Shown: positions 1 through 7,887, counted from the stretch's first letter. The stretch: 32,844 nt of DNA from Planctomycetota bacterium (GCA_016873165.1 VGXV01000037.1:1-32844), one strand, 5' to 3'. Program-made: numbers and translations. The notes: generated by a model not told the origin, from the letters alone.

Positions 1-174
1 CCCTTTTGAGACCAAACTGGATTGGTTTTGCCTGGTTTTGGCTTTATTTCCGTTCCGCTTTGGACCGATATAGGTTCTTCTTTGACGAGGTTGTTTTTTT
101 GCTTTGTCCCAGTAACTCTCAACCTTGCAGAGGTATATCTTGCCCTTTATTTTCTGTTCTATTATATAGGCCAT
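1..174 (-). CDS. N-terminal part of a transposase-like protein (runs off window)
   Basis: An open frame starts with ATG at 174 on the minus strand and is still open at base 1, giving 58 residues. The product begins MAYIIEQKIKGKIYL and contains WDKAKKQPRQRRTYIGPK, a basic segment with a TYIGPK motif. From memory this resembles the N-terminus of IS1634/IS4-type transposases. No catalytic residue lies in the visible part, so the family call is an inference. The gene would be read leftward out of the window. Another small basic DNA-associated protein is possible. Confidence 0.55.
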   Translation of the reverse strand, partial: MAYIIEQKIKGKIYLCKVESYWDKAKKQPRQRRTYIGPKRNGNKAKTRQNQSSLVSKG

Positions 175-292
175 AGCAATAGCTAGTTATTAATTAACAA
201 ATGGCCTTAATATACAGAGAATACAACGAAATTGCAAGGTTTTATTGCATAGTTACTAACTTTTTCTCCAATTTAGGTTCCTATACAATGGT

Positions 293-316
293 GTTCCCAA
301 GCCGGAGCTTGGGAAC
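293..316. repeat. Short perfect hairpin repeat (gttcccaagc / gcttgggaac)
   Basis: Two 10-base arms (293-302 and 307-316) surround a cgga loop, about 27 bases beyond the stop of the LVIVD gene. No T-run follows on either strand, so it does not look like a standard terminator. A close relative with 11-base arms (cgttccaaagc) and a similar loop is at 22467-22492, which suggests a dispersed palindromic repeat. Confidence 0.6.
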
Positions 317-343
317 AAGAATAAAATTGCAACTACAAGAATC

Positions 344-1504
344 TTATGGGGGAGACAGTGCCTCAGATATCAATGACACCTCCAGCACAAACAACCCGCG
401 ATTTATGTCGCTCACAATCACTATCCCGCTCGGAAAGAACGGATAGACGCTCCATGCCCCGTTGTATGACGATTCGTCATTTTCCGGATACGTGTCAAAC
501 CATCCGACCTGTATAGGGTCAACAGGATTCTTTGCGCAGAAAACACGTAATCCCGCGGTATATTCCGCCTCAAATATGAAATTGCCCAGGACATACAGAT
601 TGTGATCAATCGCCGATACTCCCGAACTGTACTCGTTTACCAGTTGTGGATGCTTCAGGTTCATCACATCAAAAACGAGCGTCCTGTTGATATTGTCAAG
701 TTCATCATTAAGATAGAGAAACCGCCTGTTATCGCTTACCCAGCACTGATGCGCATACGCAAGATCAGGATACGACGTCCGCGAAATACGAAACATATTC
801 GATTTGTCTGTTACATCATAGATATCAAGCCCGCGGTGTTCACCCGCTCCAAAACAAATTTGCCTGCCGGCATACGGGCCTCTTTTATAGGTTACGACCT
901 GTGCATCATGTAACCCTTCACCGCCTTCATCAGACGACATCATTCCCGCCAACACAGGGTTTTCCGGATCGGTTAAATCATATACAACCAACCGATCTTC
1001 ATTGATATTGGGAAGGCACAAATATAAAAACCCGCTCTCTTTGTCTATGGCAAGGTTATGTGCCGTGTCTAATCCATCCCCGGTAAACCGTTGAACTAAC
1101 GTAATAATTCCATCATCGATGCCGGATAGATCGACAATATCCATCCCTCCGCCGCATTCATTCACTACATAGGCATAGTCCCGGTAAACCTTCACGTCAC
1201 CCCAAAAACAGCCGGTATGCGTTACATAATCAATAATGACCGGTTCATCGGGATCGGTAATCTCCACAATAACCAACGCGTCACGAGCAACAAGAAGGGC
1301 GTACTCTCGTCCCGTACCGGAAACGTAACCCCAGCAATCACTGGCGCTTTCCGGGTTAGTAGGTAAATCGTCAAGAGGGATATGCGATCGCAGAATAATA
1401 TTTTCCGACTCATACTGCGCATAAGCATTTGACATCGCAACAATGCCTGTCAGGACAAAACAAAGGATTGCATTAAAAATACTCATTCTCCGCCGTTTTT
1501 TCAT
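344..1504 (-). CDS. Secreted LVIVD-repeat (choice-of-anchor B type) protein
   Basis: This is a 386-residue protein with a clear Sec signal peptide: basic MKKRRR, a hydrophobic stretch to about residue 25, and a probable cut after AYA near residue 29. The mature part carries repeated propeller-like strands of the LVIVD type, such as LVIVEITDPDEPVIIDYV, VYDLTDPENPVLAGM and DIYDVTDKSNM. Such repeats form beta-propellers in exported bacterial proteins of unknown role. No catalytic motif is visible. The gene stands alone, divergent from the flavodiiron gene across a 186-base gap. The family call is solid; the function is unknown. Confidence 0.8.
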   Translation of the reverse strand: MKKRRRMSIFNAILCFVLTGIVAMSNAYAQYESENIILRSHIPLDDLPTNPESASDCWGYVSGTGREYALLVARDALVIVEITDPDEPVIIDYVTHTGCFWGDVKVYRDYAYVVNECGGGMDIVDLSGIDDGIITLVQRFTGDGLDTAHNLAIDKESGFLYLCLPNINEDRLVVYDLTDPENPVLAGMMSSDEGGEGLHDAQVVTYKRGPYAGRQICFGAGEHRGLDIYDVTDKSNMFRISRTSYPDLAYAHQCWVSDNRRFLYLNDELDNINRTLVFDVMNLKHPQLVNEYSSGVSAIDHNLYVLGNFIFEAEYTAGLRVFCAKNPVDPIQVGWFDTYPENDESSYNGAWSVYPFFPSGIVIVSDINRGLFVLEVSLISEALSPP

Positions 1505-1690
1505 ATTTCATTTATCCTTTCACAATATTTAATTATGGTAATTTCTTAAATTTTAATATAATCTGATAGTTCAGCACAAAGACTATTATTCGGGAATTAA
1601 CGCTTATATTAATGGCACGTTGCATTCCTTGCATTTCCAAATACTTATCTGATTGAGAAACTGTATTTTAATCGTTTAGGAGAAAGTCGT

Positions 1691-2863
1691 ATGAAACCAA
1701 TACAACTAAAAGAAGGGGTTTATTGGGTGGGTGAAATAGATTGGGATTTAAGAAATTTTCACGGATATTCAACCCAGCGGGGGTCTACATATAACACCTA
1801 CCTGGTAATTGATGAAAAAATAACATTAGTTGACGGAGTCAGGCCGCATCTCTTTGACAAAATGATGCAGCGCCTATCAGCGCTTATCGATCCGGCGAAG
1901 ATTCATTATGTGGTGGTAAACCATGTTGAAATGGATCATTCGGGCAGTCTGCCGCTTATTATGGACGTTGCAAAAAATGCCACTATTTTAACCTCCCCCA
2001 ACGGAAAAAAGGGGCTGCTGGCGCATTATAAGAGGAATGATTGGAATATCCAGGTAGTGAATATGGACGAAGAGGTTAACATCGGCAAAAGAACGATTAA
2101 ATTTTTCCTTGCCCAGATGGTTCACTGGCCGGATAACATGGCAGGCTATCTGGTTGAAGAAAAAATCCTTTTCTCGAACGATGCCTTTGGGCAGCATATC
2201 GCTTCACCCGAAAGATTTGACGATGAACTTTACCTCGGAGTTGTCCTTGAAGAGGCGAAAAAATATTACGCAAACATCGTCCTGCCCTATTCCATGCAGG
2301 TGAAGAAAACCCTTGAGAAGCTCTCTCCCCTGCCAATTGATATAATTGCCCCAAGCCATGGCATTGTATGGCGTTCACATGTAAAAAATATTATAAACGA
2401 ATACCATAAATGGGCATCCAATCAGACAAGAAATAAATGCCTTATCATTTATGACACCATGTGGAAGTCCACGGAAAAAATTGCGCTCACATTGCAGAAT
2501 GCCTTTAACCACAGCGGCATCGGTACAAAAATGATTAATCTCAGGTACAATCACATATCGGATATTGTCACCGATGTATTGGAAGCACGATTTATTTGCG
2601 TGGGATCGCCCACGTTAAACAGCAATATGCTTCCCACCGTATCGGCCTTTCTCACCTACCTCAAAGGATTATCACCGAAAAACAGGGTTGGATTGGCATT
2701 TGGTTCTTACGGATGGGGAGGACAGTCTGTTCGTCACGTGGAAGATGCGTTAAAAGAATGTGGTTTTGACCTGCTCGAAAGCATAAAATTCCAATACATT
2801 CCCGATGAAGCCCAGCTTAAAGAAACTTATGAAAAAGTGAAACAGGAAATTGGGAAAAAATAG
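1691..2863 (+). CDS. fprA: FprA-family A-type flavodiiron protein (O2/NO reductase)
   Basis: This 390-residue protein has an N-terminal metallo-beta-lactamase-like diiron domain (about 1-245) and a C-terminal flavodoxin domain (about 248-388, starting LIIYDTMWKSTEKIA). All six diiron ligands are visible: H78, E80, D82 (NHVEMDHSG), H145 (MVHWPDN), D164 (FSNDAFG) and H223 (PSHG). The length is typical for a stand-alone class A enzyme, with no fused rubredoxin or reductase domain. Family members reduce O2 to water or NO to N2O in the cytoplasm of anaerobes, with electrons usually from rubredoxin. A strong Shine-Dalgarno AGGAGA at 1678-1683 fixes the start. No rubredoxin gene is adjacent. O2 versus NO preference cannot be read from sequence. 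Confidence 0.93.
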   Translation: MKPIQLKEGVYWVGEIDWDLRNFHGYSTQRGSTYNTYLVIDEKITLVDGVRPHLFDKMMQRLSALIDPAKIHYVVVNHVEMDHSGSLPLIMDVAKNATILTSPNGKKGLLAHYKRNDWNIQVVNMDEEVNIGKRTIKFFLAQMVHWPDNMAGYLVEEKILFSNDAFGQHIASPERFDDELYLGVVLEEAKKYYANIVLPYSMQVKKTLEKLSPLPIDIIAPSHGIVWRSHVKNIINEYHKWASNQTRNKCLIIYDTMWKSTEKIALTLQNAFNHSGIGTKMINLRYNHISDIVTDVLEARFICVGSPTLNSNMLPTVSAFLTYLKGLSPKNRVGLAFGSYGWGGQSVRHVEDALKECGFDLLESIKFQYIPDEAQLKETYEKVKQEIGKK

Positions 2864-2928
2864 ACTCTTAATAAGATTAATGTATGTTTATTGTTTTATT
2901 CCAAACATCTCAACATTGATTGCCACTA

Positions 2929-2970
2929 TTAAAAGGAGTCAAGGAGCAAAGGGCACAAGGGTTCAAGGGA
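2929..2970. repeat. Left arm of imperfect inverted repeat around the four-helix-bundle gene
   Basis: The segment contains ttaaaaggagtcaagg and then caagggttcaaggg, ending two bases before the ATG of the downstream gene. Read in reverse complement, the segment at 3332-3369 contains ttaaaagggttcaagg and caagggttc. The arms are alike but not identical (14 of 16 bases in the outer part). Confidence 0.6.
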
Positions 2971-2971
2971 A

Positions 2972-3343
2972 ATGCTTAAAAATTTTAAAGACTTGAAGGT
3001 TTGGCAAAAAGCTTATCAACTTTGTCTGGAAATCTATAAAACAACAAAAAGATTTCCAAAGGAAGAGTTGTATGGATTAACATCACAAATAAGAAGGGCT
3101 GCTGTATCCGTTGTCTGCAATATTGCCGAAGGGTACGGGAGAAAGACACTTCTGGAATATATACGGTCTTTATACATAGCGTATGGCTCCATTTGTGAAT
3201 TGGAAACCCAAGTGCTTCTATCAGGAGACTTGGATTATGTTGAACCTGAAAGAATAGAGACTCTTCAAAAAAACTTGGGTGAGGTTGAGAGAATGCTGAA
3301 AGCATTGATAAAATCGTTAGAAACCAAACACTCGAACCCTTGA
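2972..3343 (+). CDS. Four-helix-bundle protein, S23/IVP (TIGR02436-like) family
   Basis: This 123-residue protein shows the hallmark of the family first found in 23S rRNA intervening sequences: FKDLKVWQKAYQL near the start, then FPKEELYGLTSQIRRAA, and NIAEGYGR near residues 47-54. Its fold is a four-helix bundle that forms pentamers. The cellular role is unknown, although the related Avd protein assists diversity-generating retroelements. Here it is not in an rRNA gene: it lies between the flavodiiron and UbiD genes. Imperfect inverted arms hug the coding region, the left one ending two bases before the ATG and the right one covering the stop. This suggests insertion as a discrete element. 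Confidence 0.9.
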   Translation: MLKNFKDLKVWQKAYQLCLEIYKTTKRFPKEELYGLTSQIRRAAVSVVCNIAEGYGRKTLLEYIRSLYIAYGSICELETQVLLSGDLDYVEPERIETLQKNLGEVERMLKALIKSLETKHSNP

Positions 3344-3369
3344 ATCCAAAAAACCTTGAACCCTTTTAA
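3332..3369. repeat. Right arm of imperfect inverted repeat around the four-helix-bundle gene
   Basis: The segment reads cgaacccttgaatcc followed by ccttgaacccttttaac. It is the inverted counterpart of 2929-2970 and overlaps the TGA stop of the four-helix-bundle gene. Confidence 0.6.
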
Positions 3370-3432
3370 CAATAACAACGAACCCGATGTCAATACTATC
3401 AAAACCCATATATTTTATTCTTTGCTAATAAC

Positions 3433-5202
3433 ATGAAAATCTACACATTACAGGACTTTCTTAATTACCTGGATAAAAACGGTGAACTGATGCGGATTAA
3501 AACGGAGGTGGACGCAAAACTTGAGGCCCCGGAAATTTCCATTCGCGCCCTTCAGCAGGGAATGCCCGCATTGCTTTTTGAAAACATAAAAGGTTCCCGA
3601 TTCCCGCTCGCAATGAACGTTCTTGCCAGCGATAAACGGATAGAACTGGCGTTGGGAAAGCATCCCGATCAACTGGGAGAGGAACTCATCACCTTCATGG
3701 AGGATGCAATGCCGCCGAAGCCAAAGGTATTGCTCAAACACCCGGGGATTACAAAACGCCTTTTCGCTACCCTTCCAAAAACAACGTTCTGGCCAACATC
3801 ACAGGAAGTAATTCAAGGGCCCGGCCTTAACGAACTACCCGTAATTACCTGCTGGCCGGAAGACGGAGGCCCATTCATCACATTGCCCCAGGTTTTCACC
3901 TACGATCCCCGTAACGGAAAACGGAATGTCGGCATGTATCGCATGCAGGTTTTTGATGACAAAACGACGGGCATGCACTGGCAGATACAAAAAGGCGGGG
4001 GATTTCATTATTTCCAATCCCAGAAAGCGGGAAAACCATTTGAGGTCGCAGTGGCATTGGGAACTGATCCTGCCCTTTTATTAGCCACAGTTGCCGCGCT
4101 GCCGGAGGGAATTGACGAGGTCATGTTTAGCGGTTTTTTGCGGGGTAGAAGAACACGGATGACAAAGGGCAAGACTATTTCAATAAACGTCCCTGCGGAT
4201 GCCGAATTTATTCTGGAAGGCGCCGTCCATCTCACGGAATTACGGATGGAAGGTCCCTTTGGCGACCATTTCGGACATTATTCAAACGCTGCGGAATTTC
4301 CTGTCTTTCATATTAATACTATTACGCATCGGAAAAACCCTGTGTATCCTGCGACCGTTGTTGGCCGTCCTCCGATGGAAGATAAATATCTGGGAAACGC
4401 GACACAACAAATACTCGGCCCCCTTATCCGCCTCATTCATCCGGAAATCAAAGACCTTTGGGCATATTACGAGGCAGGATTTCATAATCTGCTGGTGGTG
4501 TCCGTTGAGGAACGTTACCGGAAAGAAGCCATGAAAACGGCGCTCTCTATTATGGGAGAGGGACAGCTTTCGCTGACAAAATGCGTTGTCACCGTATCGG
4601 AAGGGGTAAACCCGCGTGATTTCAATGCCGTCCTCAGGGAAATCCATGAACATTTTGATCCGGCATATGATTTTATCATGATTCCGAAAGTGCCGCTTGA
4701 TACCCTTGATTTTACCAGTTACAAAATGAACCTTGGCAGTAAGATGATTATCGACGCGACAAAGGGCGGCAATGCAAAAGGAGGGGAAGAAAAAAATACA
4801 TCACGAAATCCCGAAGCAATAATAAAAAATATCGATAACAGAATACTCGACTGGAATCTTCTGGAAGAAACTCTTTTAGTTATTTCTGTAAAGGATAACG
4901 GAAGAGAGGTGGTGCAGAACCTTACAAAATCTCCTGAAATTGCCGGGCCGAAAATCATTGCCGCAGTGAGTCCTGATGTTGATATCCGCAACCAGGAACA
5001 AACAATATGGGGCATTTTCACCCGCTTCGACGCGGAAAGGGATATTGTATTCACAGAAGAAAAACTGGTCGGCATAAGCCCTGTTTTCAGAGGAAAAATG
5101 GGAATAGATGCCACATGGAAAAAAGGCTATCCTTCACCCCTTGTCATGCCGGGTGATATTATCGACAGGGTAAATAAAAAATGGGATGCATATTGGAGAT
5201 GA
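3433..5202 (+). CDS. UbiD-family prenylated-FMN decarboxylase
   Basis: This 589-residue protein belongs to the UbiD (3-polyprenyl-4-hydroxybenzoate decarboxylase) family. By motif comparison with E. coli UbiD and fungal Fdc1, the metal and prFMN ligands map to N165 (RNVGMYRMQ), H182 (GMHWQ) and E229 (DEVMFSG). The catalytic set maps to R170, E273 and D278 (EGPFGDH). All are present, so an active reversible decarboxylase is expected. It needs prenylated FMN made by a UbiX partner, which is not in this window. It is longer than E. coli UbiD, as is common in menaquinone-type and aromatic-acid members. Substrate cannot be told from sequence; quinone precursor or aromatic acid are both possible. 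The start has only a weak ribosome site. Confidence 0.9.
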   Translation: MKIYTLQDFLNYLDKNGELMRIKTEVDAKLEAPEISIRALQQGMPALLFENIKGSRFPLAMNVLASDKRIELALGKHPDQLGEELITFMEDAMPPKPKVLLKHPGITKRLFATLPKTTFWPTSQEVIQGPGLNELPVITCWPEDGGPFITLPQVFTYDPRNGKRNVGMYRMQVFDDKTTGMHWQIQKGGGFHYFQSQKAGKPFEVAVALGTDPALLLATVAALPEGIDEVMFSGFLRGRRTRMTKGKTISINVPADAEFILEGAVHLTELRMEGPFGDHFGHYSNAAEFPVFHINTITHRKNPVYPATVVGRPPMEDKYLGNATQQILGPLIRLIHPEIKDLWAYYEAGFHNLLVVSVEERYRKEAMKTALSIMGEGQLSLTKCVVTVSEGVNPRDFNAVLREIHEHFDPAYDFIMIPKVPLDTLDFTSYKMNLGSKMIIDATKGGNAKGGEEKNTSRNPEAIIKNIDNRILDWNLLEETLLVISVKDNGREVVQNLTKSPEIAGPKIIAAVSPDVDIRNQEQTIWGIFTRFDAERDIVFTEEKLVGISPVFRGKMGIDATWKKGYPSPLVMPGDIIDRVNKKWDAYWR

Positions 5203-5326
5203 AACAGCCGTTTAACTATTGAGAAAGATTTTAATTCAACACAAACCGTGAAGGACACGAAGATCACAAAGGTAATAATTCATGTTAGTACTAAAAAGAG
5301 GCAAAATAAACCGAACTTTTTTGAGC

Positions 5327-5343
5327 AATATTTGCTTGAAAAA
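5327..5343 (+). repeat. Putative left attachment site, 17-bp direct repeat
   Basis: The sequence aatatttgcttgaaaaa occurs here and again at 15433-15449 in the same orientation. It lies 108 bases from the 3' end of the recombinase pseudogene, a usual place for an attachment core. It is AT-rich, so the match alone would be weaker evidence than it is together with the arm-like motifs. Confidence 0.55.
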
Positions 5344-5428
5344 TATCCTTTTTCTCCTGCCCGTTAGCATGAAAGCCTTGTGGTTGTAGTGATGTAAGGC
5401 AATATATTAATAGCGTCTTAAAAGCCAT

Positions 5429-5447
5429 GTCGTACCACAGTCGTACT
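5429..5447 (+). promoter_or_regulatory. Putative recombinase arm-type binding sites (left pair)
   Basis: Two gtcgtac motifs begin at 5429 and 5440, exactly 11 bases apart (about one helical turn), just beyond the integrase stop. The same pair with the same spacing and orientation occurs near the other end of the island (15283 and 15294). Integrases of the lambda type bind such repeated arm sites near the attachment core; the assignment is inferred from that precedent. Confidence 0.5.
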
Positions 5448-5451
5448 TTGT

Positions 5452-6422
5452 TTATTGTGCCATTGCTAAGTCAGATTTTGGTGATGTCTTTAGAATGTGT
5501 TCCGTCAAGGCATTGATAGCCGTTTTCTTCGAATCCATACCGGTATGTGAATACTTTTGCAACATTCCCAAACTTGAATGCCCCGTCATACCCTGAACAA
5601 CCACTGCACCGACACCAAGTTCACCCTGAAGGATACTTGCAAAGGTATGTCTCAGATTGTGGAATGTAAAGTTATCAATACCTAAATCCCTGAACAAATT
5701 GCTAAAATGCCTGCTGTGTTGCTCTATCACGTTTTTTGTTACACTACCCTCAATAAACAGCCTATCGCCGGAGTTTAATTCCTTCCACTTCCGTAACTCA
5801 TCAATAAGATAGTCGGAAATAGGTATTGATACCATCTTGCCGGTCTTATGGTTGGAACAGATTAAACCTTTGCTGAAATCAATATCCGTCCATGAGAGAC
5901 CCAAGACCCCGCCTAACCTTAAGCCGGTAAAGAGACCTATTAAGACCACCAGCCGATCTTTCCCTTGCAGTTTATCCACCAATAAAGTTATTTCCTCTTG
6001 CGATAATACCCTGTCTTTGGTCTGTGTTGTTTTAAGTTTCTTTACATGCTGGCATGGGTTCTTATACTAAGTTGCATTCATACATAAACTAATATATAAT
6101 ATCCTCAGGTAAATTTATTATAGGAGGATATTATATATTAGTTTATGTATGAATGCAACTTAGTATTATCGATAAGACCTTGTTTTATTGCCGTGTTAAA
6201 CATATTACCGAGAAAGGCAATATCCATATTGATAACCGTATCTTTCACCAGATCTTTTTCTTTCCTTTCAAGGCGATACCTTTCGATTATAAACGGTGTG
6301 ATCTTATCCAAACAACAATCCCCAAGATATTGCGTTAATACCTTAACAGCCCTTTTCTTTGCCAGTAACGTGTTCTCTTTATCCCCTCTGGATAATTCCA
6401 AATACTTTTCGCTGAATAGATA
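5452..6422 (-). pseudogene. Tyrosine recombinase/phage-type integrase, interrupted and 5'-truncated
   Basis: The C-terminal catalytic domain (read leftward from about 6063) keeps the tyrosine-recombinase signature: TGLRLG (Arg), HKTGK (Lys), HNLRHTF (HxxR), GHSSL (His) and a Tyr in QKYSH. An upstream piece (about 6422-6168) matches a SAM-like core-binding domain ending IKQGLID. A 102-bp palindrome plus TA duplication separates the pieces and shifts the frame. Deleting 104 bp rejoins GAT to AAG and gives GLIDKNPCQHVKK, typical of this family. Beyond 6422 an in-frame TAG follows and the N-terminal domain is missing, replaced by an unrelated small gene. It resembles ordinary phage/ICE integrases; I see no IntI-specific feature. 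Confidence 0.85.
6065..6166. mobile_element. 102-bp palindromic MITE-like insertion with TA target duplication
   Basis: Two arms of 43 bases (6064-6106 and 6124-6166) are perfect reverse complements around a 17-base loop. On the coding strand of the broken integrase, the insert is flanked by TA on both sides, and the reconstructed target reads GATAAG. TA duplication is the mark of IS630/Tc1/mariner transposases, so this is best read as a non-autonomous relative. Near-complete palindromy means it could extrude a long cruciform or RNA hairpin. No other copy is seen in the window. Confidence 0.75.
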
Positions 6423-6483
6423 CTATTTTTGTATCCTTTATTTATTATTTTCTTTTATTGGTGTATTTGATAAAACATTGTCT

Positions 6484-6672
6484 ATGAAAAAGAAACAAAG
6501 GGAAAATACTGCCAAATTGCCTTATGATATTGTTAGATATTCCATAGTTGGAATAATATTCATAAACTTTACACCCGGTAAACACTTTAGCTGGATATCT
6601 ATAGCGGCAGGTGGAATTATTGTAATCTTTGCATATCTCATTGCCTTTTGGCTTGACGGAAAGGATGAATAA
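6484..6672 (+). CDS. Small membrane protein, DUF6722-like
   Basis: This 62-residue protein starts MKKKQRENTAKLPYDIVRY and has two hydrophobic segments (about 19-31 and 36-55, the latter ISIAAGGIIVIFAYLIAFW), ending in a charged LDGKDE tail. The layout of a basic amphipathic start, two membrane helices and an acidic end recalls the DUF6722 family of tiny membrane proteins; the match is from memory. It is followed after one base by the ATG of a second mini membrane protein, so the two look co-translated. No clear Shine-Dalgarno precedes the ATG. The role is unknown; a toxin-like or stress peptide is possible but unsupported. Confidence 0.6.
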   Translation: MKKKQRENTAKLPYDIVRYSIVGIIFINFTPGKHFSWISIAAGGIIVIFAYLIAFWLDGKDE

Positions 6673-6673
6673 C

Positions 6674-6775
6674 ATGGATAACTTTACTTTTAGTTTTTTA
6701 GTTGTCGGAATCATCGTTCTTTTTATTTTTGCATTTGTTTATTACCAGGAACGCAAAGAAAAGCACACCCACTAA
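6674..6775 (+). CDS. 33-residue single-pass membrane microprotein
   Basis: The frame runs ATG at 6674 to TAA at 6773-6775 and reads MDNFTFSFLVVGIIVLFIF, then AFVYYQERKEKHTH. It has one membrane helix (about residues 6-23) and a charged, histidine-containing tail. It begins one base after the stop of the preceding small membrane gene, which suggests translational coupling. The tidy membrane-helix-plus-charged-tail layout argues for a real gene, but the length limits certainty. The function is unknown. Confidence 0.5.
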   Translation: MDNFTFSFLVVGIIVLFIFAFVYYQERKEKHTH

Positions 6776-7000
6776 ACCCACGAATTTTTGGATTCTAAAT
6801 TTTCTCAAACAGATCCCCCCCGTCGGGGTTGACCCCTACCCGTTAAGTCGCCAGTATTGGCCTTTCAATGTAACATTAAAAACCTGTCAGGACTTTTTGG
6901 ATTTCAAAATTACAATAAAGGACTTCCTTCGTCATCGGTTTTGTGCCGCCCATTGATTTATGGCTGCCCTTGAAACTCTGACGCGCATGCCGGTTAGTAT

Positions 7001-7046
7001 AATAGGGACAGCTACCATTTTTATGAAAATAAATAGTCGCTGTCCC
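7001..7046 (+). repeat. gggacagc element, copy 1
   Basis: A 46-base unit begins aatagggacagctacc and ends tagtcgctgtccc. The outer 8 bases (gggacagc/gctgtccc) are inverted, making an imperfect hairpin. Identical or near-identical copies are at 7353-7398 (opposite strand) and 10054-10099. Such units resemble the REP-like repeats mobilised by Y1 (IS200-like/RAYT) transposases; that link is from memory. Confidence 0.75.
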
Positions 7047-7125
7047 CGTTTACCCTGCAACCGATCCTGCTGGGGTAGGGGTAGGGGTTGCTGAAAGGCT
7101 GCTGTCCAGTTTACTGACAAAAACA

Positions 7126-7237
7126 TCAGTCGAGTAGGTTGGGTTGAACGTAAGTGAAACCCAACATCAACCTTTCGCTGCATTCAACAGTTTAAAGAAT
7201 GTTGGGTTTCGTTTCACTCCACCCAACCTACGCGACT
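7126..7237. repeat. Imperfect palindromic element (gtaggttgggt family)
   Basis: The outer arms agtcg-gtaggttgggt are inverted at the two ends, and the inner parts contain aacccaacat on both sides. A half-copy with the same aggttgggttga and gtgaaacccaacatcaacc parts lies at 32423-32460, so this is a dispersed repeat family. Confidence 0.7.
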
Positions 7238-7352
7238 AAATGTTTTATGCTTGTCGTTCCACAGTTTACACACTTTTCATGTTTTTTTGACCACATATCA
7301 AGAATATTTATCCTTTTATGATTTACAAGTTCCATCTAAACCTGGATAAACA

Positions 7353-7398
7353 GGGACAGCGACTATTTATTTTCATAAAAATGGTAGCTGTCCCTATT
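7353..7398 (-). repeat. gggacagc element, copy 2 (inverted)
   Basis: This is the reverse complement of the unit at 7001-7046. It lies 7 bases outside the left 52-bp inverted repeat and faces copy 3 at 10054-10099, so repeats in inverted order bracket the 7353-10104 block. Confidence 0.75.
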
Positions 7399-7405
7399 TC
7401 GCCAC

Positions 7406-7457
7406 TTAAAGGGAAAAACTCTTTATTGTCAATAGATTAGGTTTGACCCCATGTTTT
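7406..7457 (+). repeat. 52-bp inverted repeat, left copy
   Basis: The unit runs from ttaaagggaaaaactc to gaccccatgtttt. Its exact reverse complement is at 9913-9964. A shorter second ttgaccccatgttttt follows on each inner side. The pair encloses two attC-like sites and four genes, all pointing right, opposite to the other cassettes. Confidence 0.85.
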
Positions 7458-7461
7458 CCCC

Positions 7462-7872
7462 ATGTTTTATTTGACCCCATGTTTTTCCCTAAGAGCTATT
7501 CTTGCATTAATTTCCATTGTCGTAATAGAAGCATGGCACAAGATCTACGAACGGAATAGATTTTGGGGGGAAATTTCTAACGAAGTAGCTAGAGATATAG
7601 AAAGAAATTTTTCAGTGAATGGGCCTAGTATAGCATTTATGAAAGGCAATTTTGATAAAGAAATAATTCTGAAAAATACTGACGAAAATGGCGAGAAATA
7701 TAAAAATAATAATCGGCACTCTGAAAAATGCGATCCAAACTCTATGCATCTTCAAATGATGATATTGAGGTGGTGTTTAATATTTTTGACAATTTTTTCT
7801 GTGTTCGTTCCAGCAAAAAAAACTATCCAGCATGGAACTCAGGTCGAAACACAAAAACAGCAAACCAAATAA
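7462..7872 (+). CDS. Truncated cassette membrane protein of unknown function
   Basis: The open frame of 136 codons starts inside the ccccatgtttt repeat, so the first residues (MFYLTPCF) come from repeat DNA and the original 5' end may be lost. Two hydrophobic segments are visible: AILALISIVVIEAW near the start and MILRWCLIFLTIFSVFV near residues 100-116. A polar stretch with ERNRFWGEISNEVARDIERN lies between them. I do not recognise a family. An attC-like site follows the stop within 16 bases, as expected for an integron cassette. It is probably a fragment trimmed by the repeat insertion. Confidence 0.5.
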   Translation: MFYLTPCFSLRAILALISIVVIEAWHKIYERNRFWGEISNEVARDIERNFSVNGPSIAFMKGNFDKEIILKNTDENGEKYKNNNRHSEKCDPNSMHLQMMILRWCLIFLTIFSVFVPAKKTIQHGTQVETQKQQTK

Positions 7873-7887
7873 ATTAATCTAAAGGCA

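Larger units (their letters stand above)
6776..7461. other. Repeat-rich stretch without a convincing gene
   Basis: This 686-base stretch holds two copies of a gggacagc element (7001-7046 and 7353-7398), a long imperfect palindrome (7126-7237) and most of the left 52-bp inverted repeat (7406-7457). Between them are C- and G-rich runs, including three GGGG tracts near 7073-7090. Open frames here are short and have no recognisable protein. It looks like a landing zone for small repeats. Confidence 0.6.

Noticed and set aside
293-316. The hairpin as an intrinsic terminator for the LVIVD gene.
   Set aside because: No T-run follows on the minus strand and a related hairpin occurs elsewhere in a repeat element.
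602-913. A plus-strand 103-codon frame inside the LVIVD gene.
   Set aside because: It is antisense to a well-supported secreted protein, has no ribosome site and no recognisable protein pattern.
1614-1640. A sigma-54 promoter before the flavodiiron gene (tggcacg ... ttgca).
   Set aside because: The spacing between the GG and GC elements is wrong: nine bases where four are expected between the cacg and ttgc parts.
5452-6422. The broken recombinase as the missing integron integrase.
   Set aside because: Its motifs (HNLRHTF, GHSSLGML) fit ordinary phage/ICE integrases. I see no IntI-specific insertion, and it lies at the element end rather than at the first cassette.
6702-6956. An 84-codon frame covering the 33-residue membrane gene and repeat DNA.
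   Set aside because: It overlaps the better-supported frame, runs on into repeats and encodes no recognisable sequence.
7065-7095. A G-quadruplex from ggggtaggggtagggg.
   Set aside because: Only three GGGG tracts are adjacent, one short of an intramolecular quadruplex, and the place is a repeat-rich stretch without a gene to regulate.
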